From NCBI GenBank assembly GCA_913060515.1, contig CAJXRZ010000031.1, positions 1 through 64,000 of the forward strand: DNA of 64,000 nt, written 5' to 3'. The notes under the pieces are model-generated. The model worked only from the letters and a program-made list of their open reading frames with translations. It had not been told where the DNA came from and made no database searches. Position 1 is the first letter of the stretch. Every line of letters begins with the position of its first letter. Origin of the DNA: an uncultured Pseudomonadota bacterium (GTDB lineage: Bacteria > Myxococcota_A > UBA796 > CAJQPC01). Positions 34,192-43,036 of the stretch are shown one piece after another. A program made the translations under genes and the position numbers.

Positions 34192-34976
34192 CCCAGCAAC
34201 CCAAGGTCTTCGTCATCCAGGCGGCGATCCAGCTTCTTGCGCAGGCTCCCGCGGGCCTTGCTCAGAATCTGTGAGATGCGGGAGGCGGTGACCTCGTAGA
34301 CAGCGGCGATCTCTGCAAGAGAGAGCTCCTTTCCGTAGTACATCATCACGCAGTGACGCTCCCGCTCTGGCAGCTCGCCGATGGCGTCAGCCAGCTCGTC
34401 ACGCAGCCAGTCCACGTCCATGGCGTGATCAGGCAGCGCGGCCTCTGGGTCGAAGAGCTGCTCAGCCAGGCTGCGGCCCTCATCGTCTCCTACCTGCGCA
34501 TCCAGCGAGAGGTGGGAATGGGGTGCGACCCGCTCAACCGCCACCCAGTACTCCTCCAGGCTCACACCCAGGTGGGTAGCGACCTCTTGGGGCTCGGGCT
34601 GGCGGCCCTCGCGCTTGCGCAAGACGCTGACCGCGTCGTCCACCCGGCGGGCGAGCTGACGGCGGCGACGGGAGAAGCTGTCTCCAGCGCGCAGTGCATC
34701 CAGCATGGCGCCACGGATGCGGTACTCAGCATAGGTGCTGAACTGGATGTTCCTGGACCCATCGAAGCGGTCAAAGGCCTCCAGCAGACCGATGGCGCCG
34801 TAGGAGATCAGGTCCCCAAGGGCCAGGGCGCTGTCATCGGGGAGGCGCTCCGAGAGGCGCCTGGCCAGCAGTGATACCTTCCCTTGAAAGTGAACACAGG
34901 CCTCGTTGCGTGTCATGCCGTCGATGCGGCGTTCACTCTGTTGCACGTATGCGTTGCGGGCAGCTGTACGAAGCAC
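34188..34976 (-). CDS. fliA: RNA polymerase sigma factor FliA (sigma-28)
   Basis: A 262-residue sigma factor of the FliA/WhiG group. Region 2 reads LGDLISYGAIGLLEAFDRFDGSRNIQFSTYAEYRIRGAMLDALR (about 53-96), followed by the region 3 start SFSRRRRQLARRVDDA. Region 4 is LPERERHCVMMYYGKELSLAEIAAVYEVTASRISQILSKARGSLRKKL (about 205-252). The start is uncertain: GTG at 34976 has GGAGG 4 nt upstream, while an ATG at 34916 begins closer to the conserved part. It lies 111 bp after flhA with no clear promoter of its own, so it is probably read from the flhA promoter, which itself looks FliA-dependent. flhF and flhG, often found here, are absent. Confidence 0.93.
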   Translation of the reverse strand: MLRTAARNAYVQQSERRIDGMTRNEACVHFQGKVSLLARRLSERLPDDSALALGDLISYGAIGLLEAFDRFDGSRNIQFSTYAEYRIRGAMLDALRAGDSFSRRRRQLARRVDDAVSVLRKREGRQPEPQEVATHLGVSLEEYWVAVERVAPHSHLSLDAQVGDDEGRSLAEQLFDPEAALPDHAMDVDWLRDELADAIGELPERERHCVMMYYGKELSLAEIAAVYEVTASRISQILSKARGSLRKKLDRRLDDEDLGLLG

Positions 34977-35087
34977 CGGACCTCCAAGAAGGGTTGCGAG
35001 AAGGGGTCTCCCGCTGGTGTCCTCAAATCGCCCCCCGGGCCGCCAACTTGAGACAAAAACGCAGTCTCATGTGACAAGAGGCGCAGA

Positions 35088-37178
35088 CTATCCAGCCTTG
35101 GCGGCTGGCTTCAGACGGATCTGCTCCACCGTGCTTAAGCGTGTCGCCGGGAGGATCTCCATTGGGGAGATCACCGTGACTCTTGGCAGGTACAAGCTGA
35201 GGATTCGGCGAAGCGGACTGCGCATCAGCGGTGGTGTGAGTACCACCAGCTCCGAGATGCCAGCCCAGGACTCGGTGGCCGCCTTGACGGACTGGACGAT
35301 GCGGGCCGTCTTGACCTCGTCCAGGTTGAGCTGTGGCCTGCCCCCTTCTCCGCTGAAGCACTCGCTGAGCGCGCGCTGCGTGTCCGAGGCCAGAGCGAGC
35401 ACATGAACCACACCCTCCTCATCGCTGATTCGACGGGTGATGTGACGGGCCATGCGCTGTCGCACAAACTCCGTGAGGATCTCCGGATCCTTGGTGCGTT
35501 CGGCGCTGTCGGCCAGCGCCTCCAGGATGGTCTCTACGTCGCGCACAGAGATGCCCTCTTGGAGCAAGTTCCGCATCACGCGAAGGACCTGAGAGCGGCT
35601 CAGGGTGCCGGGGATCAGGTCCTCGACAAGCTTGGGGCTGTACTCGCCGATGCGGTCCAGGGTCTTTGCCAGCTGCTGCGGGGAATAGAGCTCGTGCGCG
35701 TGGAGTTGCAGGAGCTCGGAGAGGTGGGTGCTGAGCACGGCCGGCACGTCCACGACGGTGTAGCCCTTGGCTCTGGCGCCCAAGACATGCTTGCCCTGGA
35801 TCCAGTAGGCCGGCATGCCATAGACCGGATCGGTGGTCTTCACGCCGCGCAGCTTTCCTTTGACCTCGCCTGCGCCCATGGCCAGGTGTTGGCGGGGGTA
35901 GACCTTGCCGCGGCCGATCTCCTCTCCGCGCAGGCGGATGACATAGGTGCCGCCCTGCAGCTTGGCGTCGTCCCGCAGGTGAACGCTGGGCACGACGATT
36001 CCCAGATCCTGTGCGAACTGGTTTCGCAGGCGCTGGATGCTCTCCACCAAAGTCCCGCCCTTCTTCTCGTCCACCAAATACAGAAGGTCCAGGCCGATCT
36101 CGACGGCCAATGGCTCGATGGCGAGCATGTCTTCGGGGCCCAGGGGCTTGGCGGCCTTCTCTGGATCCCCTTCTTGGGTGGCCTCGTCCTCGGTGCTGGG
36201 GTTGTTCTTGAGTTGGTAGGCGATGATGCCCACCACCCCACCCAAGAGGGCGAAGGGAATGCGCAACCCGGGGATCATCGCAAACCCGCCCAAGGCAACG
36301 GCCAACATCGTGAAGGTGCGTGGGGAGGAGAAGAGTTGGTTGGAGAACTGGTCGTCCAGCCGGGAGTCCTGCAGGTCCGGGACCCGGGTCACCAGCAGAC
36401 CGGCGGCCGCGGAGATGATCAGCGCGGGGATCTGTCCGACCAGGCCATCGCCGATGGTCAGCAGGGTGTAGGTCTGGACCGCATCGCCCAAGGCCATGTC
36501 GTTCTGGATGACCCCGATGAAGATGCCCCCGAGCACGTTGACCAGAGTGATGACGATGCCGGCGATGGCGTCGCCCTTGATGAACTTGCTGGCGCCGTCC
36601 ATGGAGCCGAAGAAGTTGGCCTCGCGGGCCACCTCGGCGCGGCGGAACTTGGCCTGGGCCTCATCGATCATGCCCGCGTTGAGCTCGGCGTCGATGGCCA
36701 TCTGCTTGCCGGGCATGGCGTCCAAGGCAAAGCGCGCGCTGACCTCGGCCACCCGTCCGGCGCCCTTGTTGATGACCATGAAGTTGATGATCACCAGGAT
36801 CACGAAGACGACAAAGCCCACCATGAAGTTGCCGCCCACGACCACCTGGCCAAAGGCCTCGATGATTCGTCCGGCGGAGGCGGTTCCGTCGGCGCTTGAG
36901 AGCAAGATCAGGCGGGTGCTGGCGACGTTCAGTGAGAGACGGAAGAGCGTCGTGACCAGGAGAAGGCTGGGAAACACCGAGAGATCGAGGGCTTTCTTGA
37001 CGCTCAGTGTGGTCAGGAAGACCAAGATCGCCACAGCAAAGCTGGTCGCCAAGAGCATGTCCAGCAGCCAACTGGGCATGGGCACGACCATGATGCCCAG
37101 GAGCATCAGCCCGGCAAAAGCCAGAACAATGTCTGACTGACCGCGGGCCCGCTTCATCAGGGCGGCGATGCTGTTCAC
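35088..37178 (-). CDS. flhA: Flagellar export gate protein FlhA
   Basis: A 696-residue export gate protein. The GTG at 37178 was chosen because AAAGGAG lies 8 nt upstream and the sigma-28-type promoter at 37205-37232 would exclude any earlier start. Eight membrane helices are visible in the first 330 residues, including the FHIPEP-family loop RGAGRVAEVSARFALDAMPGKQMAIDAELNAGMI (about residues 133-166). The cytoplasmic domain ends with the usual sequence before a basic tail. It heads the flhA-fliA-flgF-flgG-flgA-flgH run. Confidence 0.96.
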   Translation of the reverse strand: MNSIAALMKRARGQSDIVLAFAGLMLLGIMVVPMPSWLLDMLLATSFAVAILVFLTTLSVKKALDLSVFPSLLLVTTLFRLSLNVASTRLILLSSADGTASAGRIIEAFGQVVVGGNFMVGFVVFVILVIINFMVINKGAGRVAEVSARFALDAMPGKQMAIDAELNAGMIDEAQAKFRRAEVAREANFFGSMDGASKFIKGDAIAGIVITLVNVLGGIFIGVIQNDMALGDAVQTYTLLTIGDGLVGQIPALIISAAAGLLVTRVPDLQDSRLDDQFSNQLFSSPRTFTMLAVALGGFAMIPGLRIPFALLGGVVGIIAYQLKNNPSTEDEATQEGDPEKAAKPLGPEDMLAIEPLAVEIGLDLLYLVDEKKGGTLVESIQRLRNQFAQDLGIVVPSVHLRDDAKLQGGTYVIRLRGEEIGRGKVYPRQHLAMGAGEVKGKLRGVKTTDPVYGMPAYWIQGKHVLGARAKGYTVVDVPAVLSTHLSELLQLHAHELYSPQQLAKTLDRIGEYSPKLVEDLIPGTLSRSQVLRVMRNLLQEGISVRDVETILEALADSAERTKDPEILTEFVRQRMARHITRRISDEEGVVHVLALASDTQRALSECFSGEGGRPQLNLDEVKTARIVQSVKAATESWAGISELVVLTPPLMRSPLRRILSLYLPRVTVISPMEILPATRLSTVEQIRLKPAAKAG

Positions 37179-37204
37179 GGTGCTGACTCCTTTCGCTGGG
37201 CACG

Positions 37205-37232
37205 CCATCGGACCGCGGGCCGCGCACTTTAG
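37205..37232 (-). promoter_or_regulatory. Sigma-28-type promoter of the flhA-fliA operon
   Basis: CTAAA (37232-37228), 15 bases, TCCGATGG (37212-37205) on the minus strand, with a leader of about 20 nt. As fliA is probably in this operon, the site would form a positive loop. Confidence 0.78.
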
Positions 37233-37275
37233 GAACAAAAGTCAGCCATGCAAATTCGCGCTGGCGCCGGTTTTC

Positions 37276-37303
37276 CTCAACGCTGGGCCAAGGGCGCCGA
37301 TGA
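37276..37303 (+). promoter_or_regulatory. Sigma-28-like promoter of the HDOD-GGDEF gene
   Basis: CTCAA (37276-37280), 15 bases, GCCGATGA (37296-37303) on the plus strand, facing away from the flhA promoter 44 bp off. The -10 is close to the E. coli FliA form. Leader of about 20 nt to the ATG at 37331. Confidence 0.6.
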
Positions 37304-37330
37304 GTGCTGCAAGACCGAAGAGGAGTCAGG

Positions 37331-38770
37331 ATGCTGCCGAGTCCCCCGTCCAAGCTCTTGGAGACCATTCGCTATGCATGGTCACGCGACTGTTCCGCCC
37401 AAGAGCTTGCCCGACGCGTTCAGGAAAACGATGCTTTGAGCACGGTGCTACTCCAGTTCGTCTCCAAAAAACAGAGCGCTGGCAGCGAGATCACGACAGC
37501 GGCCCGCGCCACACTGCTGCTGGGCTCCAAGTCCGTCGGCAGCGTCGCTGCCTGGGTCGCCGCCGCCAACGCCATCAACCGGGCCGAGATCGACCCGGAC
37601 GCCATCTCCTCGATCTATGAAGACGCCCTCAGGCGCAGCGCGGCGATGATGATCTTGGCGCGCAACACCGGGGCCATCACTGAAGAGCACGCTGCCGCCA
37701 TCGGCATGTGCCTGGAGCTTGGGCGCGTCGATCTGATCTGCCAGGACAGCACCCGCGTGATCTGGCTGGACGGCCTACGCTCGTCAACCGGCGAGAGCCG
37801 CATCTACAAAGAGAAGGAGTACCTGGGCGCCAACCACATCCAGGGATTCAAGTCCGTCTCCCGCCGCTGGGGCCTGCCCACCGAGATCAGCGGCCCCGTG
37901 CTGGCCCACCATGACGAAGGCGGCGAGATGGCCTCGGATATGGCGCGCTGCGCGGATCTGATGGCCGAGGTCTACACCTCCTCAGAGCCAGCAGAGGCGC
38001 TCTCGGTCGCCAAGGTCGTGCTCAAAGAGCGCTTGGACATCGACCCGGATCTCGTCTACGGCATGATCTCCGCACTGAGCGAGCGCGTGGTCGAGGCCGG
38101 CTGGCTCCTTGGCATGCCGGCTCCAGAGCAGCCGGCTCTACAGACCATTCTGAGCCAACACGACGACAACTTCGATGAGATGTCTCGTGAGCAGCTCATG
38201 AAGCTCATCGACGGCCACCGTCGGGAAGCCAAGCAGGCCAAAGAGCAGATCGAGGAGCTCAAGGGCCGCCTGATGACCCTTCGCGGAGAGGACTCGCTGA
38301 CGGGTCTGCTCAACCGCCAGCGCTACCTCGAGCGCCTACAACGCGAGATCGACCAGGCCGCAGGACGCCCAGGCGCCTTGAGTCTGCTGCTCCTGGACGT
38401 CGACATGCTCGATGAGCAGAACGCCTGCCACGGCATGGACACCGGCGATGCCATCCTGCAGTCCATCGGCAAAATGATCGAGAAGGTCTGCGATGAGCGG
38501 GACTTTGGCGCCCGCGTGGGCGGAGATGAGTTCGCCGTCGTGCTGTGGAACCGAAACACCCCCAAAGCCCGACTGGCTGCCGAGCGCCTGCGGGCCGCCG
38601 TAGAGATGGCCAAGGTGGACCACAAGGGCAAGCGCGCTCGAATCAGCGCGACCTTGGTGGGCATCTGCATCGATGACATCGACAACCCCACGGCAGAGTC
38701 CCTGCACGCCAAAGCACAGAAGGAGCTAGAGCGCATCAAGGGCAGCAACCGCACGGGGTGGGCCGCGTAG
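37331..38770 (+). CDS. HDOD-GGDEF diguanylate cyclase-type protein
   Basis: A 479-residue protein. The ATG at 37331 is preceded by GAGGAG at 8 nt. Residues about 1-250 are an all-helical HDOD-like domain (SKLLETIRYAWSRDCSAQELARRVQENDALSTVLLQFV; then the QGFKSVSRRWGLP region). A coiled coil follows (HRREAKQAKEQIEELKGRLMTLRGEDSLTGLLNRQRYLERL). The C-terminal 165 residues are GGDEF, with LLLDVDMLDEQNACHGMDTGDAIL and an intact active site RVGGDEFAVVL, so c-di-GMP synthesis is plausible. Divergent from flhA and carrying a FliA-like promoter, it probably couples flagellar state to c-di-GMP. Confidence 0.88.
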   Translation: MLPSPPSKLLETIRYAWSRDCSAQELARRVQENDALSTVLLQFVSKKQSAGSEITTAARATLLLGSKSVGSVAAWVAAANAINRAEIDPDAISSIYEDALRRSAAMMILARNTGAITEEHAAAIGMCLELGRVDLICQDSTRVIWLDGLRSSTGESRIYKEKEYLGANHIQGFKSVSRRWGLPTEISGPVLAHHDEGGEMASDMARCADLMAEVYTSSEPAEALSVAKVVLKERLDIDPDLVYGMISALSERVVEAGWLLGMPAPEQPALQTILSQHDDNFDEMSREQLMKLIDGHRREAKQAKEQIEELKGRLMTLRGEDSLTGLLNRQRYLERLQREIDQAAGRPGALSLLLLDVDMLDEQNACHGMDTGDAILQSIGKMIEKVCDERDFGARVGGDEFAVVLWNRNTPKARLAAERLRAAVEMAKVDHKGKRARISATLVGICIDDIDNPTAESLHAKAQKELERIKGSNRTGWAA

Positions 38771-38785
38771 CCCCCCATCGGTAGC

Positions 38786-40315
38786 TCAGCTCAGCTCGGC
38801 CATGAGCGCGACCAGCCAGCGCACGTGGCCAGCCATGAACTGCAGGCTGGTGAGCTCCTTCTCGGACTCCGGCGCGAAGTAGCCGGTGCCCAAGTTGGCG
38901 ATGCGCAGCCCCTTGTTTAGGAAGGGGTCGATGCCCGTTCCGCCGCGAATGGGCTGGACGACGCTCTGAACCCCGGCCGACTTGGAGGCTGCCAGCGCAG
39001 CTTCGCTCAAACGAGGACAGTCCGCCAACGCTGGCCCCATGTTGTCGTACTGAAGGCGCCACTCCCAGGGCAGCTCGCCGACGTGCTGCTCGATGTGCGC
39101 CACGCGGGCCTTGCGGCCCTCTTCGCTGAAGTCTCGGATACGCAGGTCCACGCGAACGCCGCCTTCGCCAGGCCGCAGACGGTAGGCGGCGGTGTAGCCC
39201 TGCCGGCCCTCGCTGTCCTCGGCGGCGAGCACGAAGCCTGGATCGCTGCCGTAGAAGTCATGCACCCAGCCCAGGGCCTGATCTACGCCGCGCTCAGGAG
39301 GCGCGTCTCCTCCCATCGCCAGCTCCATGGAGGCACCGCGCGGCATGTGCGGGCGCACCACCTCGCGCACAACCTCCCAGAGGGCATCGGAATGTCCGGA
39401 CTGCACCACCAGCAAGCAGGTGGCATCGCAGTCCCGCTCCGCGTCGGACTCAAAGCCCACAAAACGTGCCTGCACACCCCGGTCCTGACAGAGGGCCCGA
39501 ATCTCCGCTGCGAAGCGCAGTGCGGAGCGGTGGCCTTCGGCCTTGGCGGTCGCCCCGTGGGTGTTCACGCCACCCAAACGCAAGGTAAATCCTTGGCCTT
39601 CCGGAATGCTGCCGTCGCCTACGAAGCGCACCCATGCGCCGGCTGCGTCGAAGTTCTCGACGTTGACCTCGTAGGGGTCCAAGCCGTCCAGGGTGTAGCC
39701 CAGCTTCACGCCGCGCTGCGCGAGGAGTTCGGCGACAGCGTGAAGGGCTTCCTCTCTGCCCACCTCTTCATCGGGTCGGCCCACGAAGATCAGCGGGGGG
39801 TGCTCCAGCTCGGGCTGCTTGGCCAGGACCTTGAAGAGGGTCATGGCGTGGGTCAGACCCAGCTTGTCGTCCAAACCAAAGGGGGCATCGCCGGGGCCAT
39901 GGACGATGTCGTGGCCCTTGTAGGCCGCCAGGCTTGGGTAGACCTGGGTGCTGACCTGGATGTCCGGGTTCTTGGCAAAGCGCAGAGCGCTGCCGTCCCA
40001 GGCGCGGGTGACCTGAAGGTCCTGGATAGCGTGGGTTCCTCGCGCGGTGTCGAGGTGAATCATCAGCGCCACAGGGGACTTGTCGGCGCCGCGGCCGCGG
40101 CCTGGAACGGAGAAGATGACGTTGGAGAATCCGTCCCGCTCGACGCTCCCGATGCCCAGCTCGGAGAAGAAGCCAACGAGGAAGTCGGCGAGCACCGTCT
40201 GCCCGGGCGTGGTGGGCACGCTCTCGGAACTCTCATCGCTGGCGGAGTCGATGGCGACGACCGCAGAGAGGTGGCTCAGGCTCCAGTCAGAGAGAGGGAG
40301 CTGGTCAAGGGACAT
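38786..40315 (-). CDS. M20-family peptidase (PepT-like)
   Basis: A 509-residue metallopeptidase. The ATG at 40315 has GGAGG 4 nt upstream; a start 21 bp earlier is less likely. The zinc ligands of family M20 are visible: HLDTARG (about residue 95), PFGLDDKLGLTHAM (Asp, about 145) and VGRPDEEVGREEALHAV (catalytic Glu pair, about 180). The whole is longer than E. coli PepT (about 408), with extra sequence in the lid region. Possibly a tripeptidase or a related aminopeptidase. The specificity is open. It ends against the HDOD-GGDEF gene (15 bp apart, convergent). Confidence 0.85.
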   Translation of the reverse strand: MSLDQLPLSDWSLSHLSAVVAIDSASDESSESVPTTPGQTVLADFLVGFFSELGIGSVERDGFSNVIFSVPGRGRGADKSPVALMIHLDTARGTHAIQDLQVTRAWDGSALRFAKNPDIQVSTQVYPSLAAYKGHDIVHGPGDAPFGLDDKLGLTHAMTLFKVLAKQPELEHPPLIFVGRPDEEVGREEALHAVAELLAQRGVKLGYTLDGLDPYEVNVENFDAAGAWVRFVGDGSIPEGQGFTLRLGGVNTHGATAKAEGHRSALRFAAEIRALCQDRGVQARFVGFESDAERDCDATCLLVVQSGHSDALWEVVREVVRPHMPRGASMELAMGGDAPPERGVDQALGWVHDFYGSDPGFVLAAEDSEGRQGYTAAYRLRPGEGGVRVDLRIRDFSEEGRKARVAHIEQHVGELPWEWRLQYDNMGPALADCPRLSEAALAASKSAGVQSVVQPIRGGTGIDPFLNKGLRIANLGTGYFAPESEKELTSLQFMAGHVRWLVALMAELS

Positions 40316-40347
40316 GGGACCTCCGGGTGCATCCATCCCCTATTGGA

Positions 40348-42159
40348 TCAGCGCACCTGACGCTTCAGGCTTCGCCAAGAGCTGTTCATGGCCATGCAGG
40401 ACTCCATGTTTCCGCTGGCGCAGCCCTGCTCGAAGAAGCTGTAGGCCGTGCGCTTGTTCCGCTTCACGCCGGTCCCTTCAACAAAGAGATAGCCGGCGTG
40501 CAAGCAGCCATCGCTGTGGCCCAGAGTGCAGCCCTGCTGGACCAACTCTGCTCCCTGGGCTTGATCCAGGCTCACGCCCTGCCCCTGCAAGTGCAAGGCC
40601 CCCAGATAGGTGCAGCCGCGGCCGTACCCAGCATCACAGGCTTGGCCGAAGCGATCGGCGGCGGTGCCGTAGTCCGACTCTCCCAAGCCGCCGAGCACGT
40701 AGACCACGCCCTCGGAGACGCAGCCATCCAGATCGCCGCTCTCGCAGGCCCCAGCGTAGAGCTCTACAGCCCGTTGCACGTCCATCTCCACCCCAATGCC
40801 CGCCTCGTAGGTGGTGCCCCAGGCGATGCAGGAGGCTGTGGAGCCCATCTCCTCGCAGCCTGTCTGATACAGCTTGGCGGCTTGAACAGGGTCTTGATCC
40901 ACCCCGACACCCCAGGCGTACATGTTGCCCGCAAAGGCACAGCCCTGGCCCAGGCCCAGCTCGCAGGCGGCCTCGTACTGGCGGGTGGCCTTTGGGGTGT
41001 TCTTGGGGCGGCCATCGCCGTACTCGTAACAGATGCCCAGCTCCAAGCAGCCTCGGCCCCACTCGGCGCTGCAGCTCTCCTCGTAGTGGTCGCAGGCCTG
41101 GGCCAGGCCGCCTTCAATATCCCCGTTCCAGCTCAGGTTTCCCAGCGCCAAACAGCTCAAGCCGTCCTCGTCTGCGCAGGCCTTTCGCCAGATCTTCAGG
41201 GCACCCTCTTTGTCCTCGTCCCCGCCTTCCCCGACGTACATCATGTTGGCCTTCTGGCCGCAGGAGTAGGGGTCGTCCTCTTGGCAGCCTTGCTCGTAGA
41301 GCGAGCGCGCCTGCTCTGGGTCCTCCTCGGCCCCCCAGTCACCGGCCTGCAGAACCGAGGCCAGCTGAAGGCAGGCGCTGCGTCCACCGGCCTCGCAGAT
41401 CTCCTCCAAGCCGGTGCGCGCTTTGTCCTGGTCCGCGCTCACACCCAGGCCCTCTTGGAGCGCCTGGAGCTCCCAGAGGCACGCCTGGGGGTCTCCGAGA
41501 GAGCAGCCCTTTCCGAAGGAGGCGAAGGCCTTGGCGGGGTCGGCGTCGACGCCCTCCCCCAGCCTGTAGACCTCGCCCAGTCGGGCACAGGCCGGTCCCC
41601 AGCCCGCATCGCAGGCCCGGTTGAAGTAGATCATCGCGTAGGCGGGGTCCTCTTCGATTCCGGTGCCGTCCAGGTAGGAGTCGCCCAGCGCAGAGCAGCC
41701 ACGGGCATCGCCGCGCTCACAGCTCTTCTGGTAGAAGCTGGTGCCCAGCTCCAGGTCCTTGTCGACCTCCCAGCCGCGCTCGTAGAAGGTGCCCAAGCCG
41801 GTGCAGGCGTAGGGGATCTCGGCATCGCAGGCGCTCTGGTACAGGCTGAAGGCCCGGGCGCGATCCGCTTTGACCCCTTCCCCGTACTGGAGGCGGTGGG
41901 CCAAGCGGGCACAAGCCAACTCTGAGCCCAACTCGCAGCCCTTCTCGTAGGCGGTGACAGCGCGTGAGTCGTCCCAACGCTCCACACCACGGCGCAGGTG
42001 CCAGGCATCGCCCAAGTGCAGGCAGGACTGGGCGTCACCGTCCTCGCACTGGGTCTCCATGGCCTCGACCGAGGGGAGCGTTTCTTGTGCGATGGCCAAA
42101 CCAGCCATGCCCAAAGCAGCGGTCGACAGGGCCCCAATGATCCAAGTTTTCGTCTTCAT
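40348..42159 (-). CDS. Secreted Sel1-repeat protein with paired cysteines
   Basis: A 603-residue protein with a signal peptide (MKTKTWIIGALSTAALGMAGLAIAQ). The rest is about fourteen Sel1-type repeats of 36-40 residues, such as AVTAYEKGCELGSELACARLAHRLQYGEGVKAD and FSLYQSACDAEIPYACTGLGTFYERG. Most carry two Cys spaced seven to nine apart, as in Helicobacter cysteine-rich proteins (HcpA family), which form disulfides within each repeat. It is a periplasmic or surface scaffold with no enzyme motif. It follows malG on the same strand, with 12 bp between the genes on the other side of its start. Confidence 0.85.
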   Translation of the reverse strand: MKTKTWIIGALSTAALGMAGLAIAQETLPSVEAMETQCEDGDAQSCLHLGDAWHLRRGVERWDDSRAVTAYEKGCELGSELACARLAHRLQYGEGVKADRARAFSLYQSACDAEIPYACTGLGTFYERGWEVDKDLELGTSFYQKSCERGDARGCSALGDSYLDGTGIEEDPAYAMIYFNRACDAGWGPACARLGEVYRLGEGVDADPAKAFASFGKGCSLGDPQACLWELQALQEGLGVSADQDKARTGLEEICEAGGRSACLQLASVLQAGDWGAEEDPEQARSLYEQGCQEDDPYSCGQKANMMYVGEGGDEDKEGALKIWRKACADEDGLSCLALGNLSWNGDIEGGLAQACDHYEESCSAEWGRGCLELGICYEYGDGRPKNTPKATRQYEAACELGLGQGCAFAGNMYAWGVGVDQDPVQAAKLYQTGCEEMGSTASCIAWGTTYEAGIGVEMDVQRAVELYAGACESGDLDGCVSEGVVYVLGGLGESDYGTAADRFGQACDAGYGRGCTYLGALHLQGQGVSLDQAQGAELVQQGCTLGHSDGCLHAGYLFVEGTGVKRNKRTAYSFFEQGCASGNMESCMAMNSSWRSLKRQVR

Positions 42160-42171
42160 CCCCCAAATATA

Positions 42172-43023
42172 TCAGCCCTTGACGGAGCCGGCTGTGAGCC
42201 CCTCGACGAGCTGGCGTTGAAGGGCGAAAAACAAGCCCATCACCGGCAGGGACACCAGGATGGCTGCAGCGGCGAAGCTGCCCCAATCGGTGCCAAAGTC
42301 CCCGACGTAGCCGTTGAGGACCACAGGCAGGGTGAAGGCCTCCTCTTTGCCCAAGAAGGTCGCCGCCAAAATGAACTCATTCCAAGCGGTCATGAAGGAG
42401 AACAGACCTGTGACGACCAGCGCTGGCTTGGAGAGGGGCAGGAGGATCCGCCAGAAGGTGGTCCAACGAGAGGCGCCGTCCATGCGGGCGGCCTCCTCGA
42501 GGTCCACGGGCAGGGTGTCGAAGTAGCCCTTGAGATTCCAGGTGCAGAAGGGCACCGAGGTGGTGGCGTAGACCAGCGCCAAGCCCACCATGGAGTCGAG
42601 CATGTGCAGCTCGTCCAGCAGGATGTAGAGCGGCACAGCCATGACCACGCCGGGGAACATCTGGGTGATCAAGAAGAGCCCCATGCCCACGTCCCGACCA
42701 GGAAAGGCCCAGCGGCTCATGGCGTAGCCAGCGGTCGCCGCCAACGTGATCCCCAGAACACTGGTTGCCCCCGCGACAATCAGCGAGTTGAGCAGCTGCC
42801 GCCAGAAGAGCCAGCGGCCATCGGAGGTGGTTGTAGAGATGACCCGCTCGAAGTGTTCCAGGCTGGGGTTGCTGGGCCAAGGAATGGGGTCCATGGCGAA
42901 GGCCTGCCCAGGGGTCAGGGCCATGTCCAGCACCCAGAGCACCGGGTAGAGCACGGCCAAGGTGACCACGACCAGGAGCAGGTGTGTGGCGACCAAACGC
43001 CAGATGGAGACTTGGCGCTTCAC
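42172..43023 (-). CDS. malG: ABC sugar transporter permease MalG-like
   Basis: A 283-residue permease with six membrane helices. The EAA loop LEEAARMDGASRWTTFWRILLPLSKPALVVT (about residues 180-210) contacts the ATPase. It is the last gene of malK, malE-malF, malG, 13 bp after the fusion gene. The substrate is predicted to be maltose or maltodextrin from the family and from the amylase genes 10 kb away. Confidence 0.88.
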   Translation of the reverse strand: MKRQVSIWRLVATHLLLVVVTLAVLYPVLWVLDMALTPGQAFAMDPIPWPSNPSLEHFERVISTTTSDGRWLFWRQLLNSLIVAGATSVLGITLAATAGYAMSRWAFPGRDVGMGLFLITQMFPGVVMAVPLYILLDELHMLDSMVGLALVYATTSVPFCTWNLKGYFDTLPVDLEEAARMDGASRWTTFWRILLPLSKPALVVTGLFSFMTAWNEFILAATFLGKEEAFTLPVVLNGYVGDFGTDWGSFAAAAILVSLPVMGLFFALQRQLVEGLTAGSVKG

Positions 43024-43036
43024 GGCGTTGCTCCCG

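Noticed and set aside
35403-36899. A 498-residue open frame on the plus strand
   Set aside because: Antisense to flhA. The Asp/His/Val-rich sequence has no family features.
38765-38800. CCATCGGT near the end of the HDOD-GGDEF gene, resembling a reversed -10 box
   Set aside because: There is no TTTA 15 bases on, and the site points into the end of the peptidase gene.
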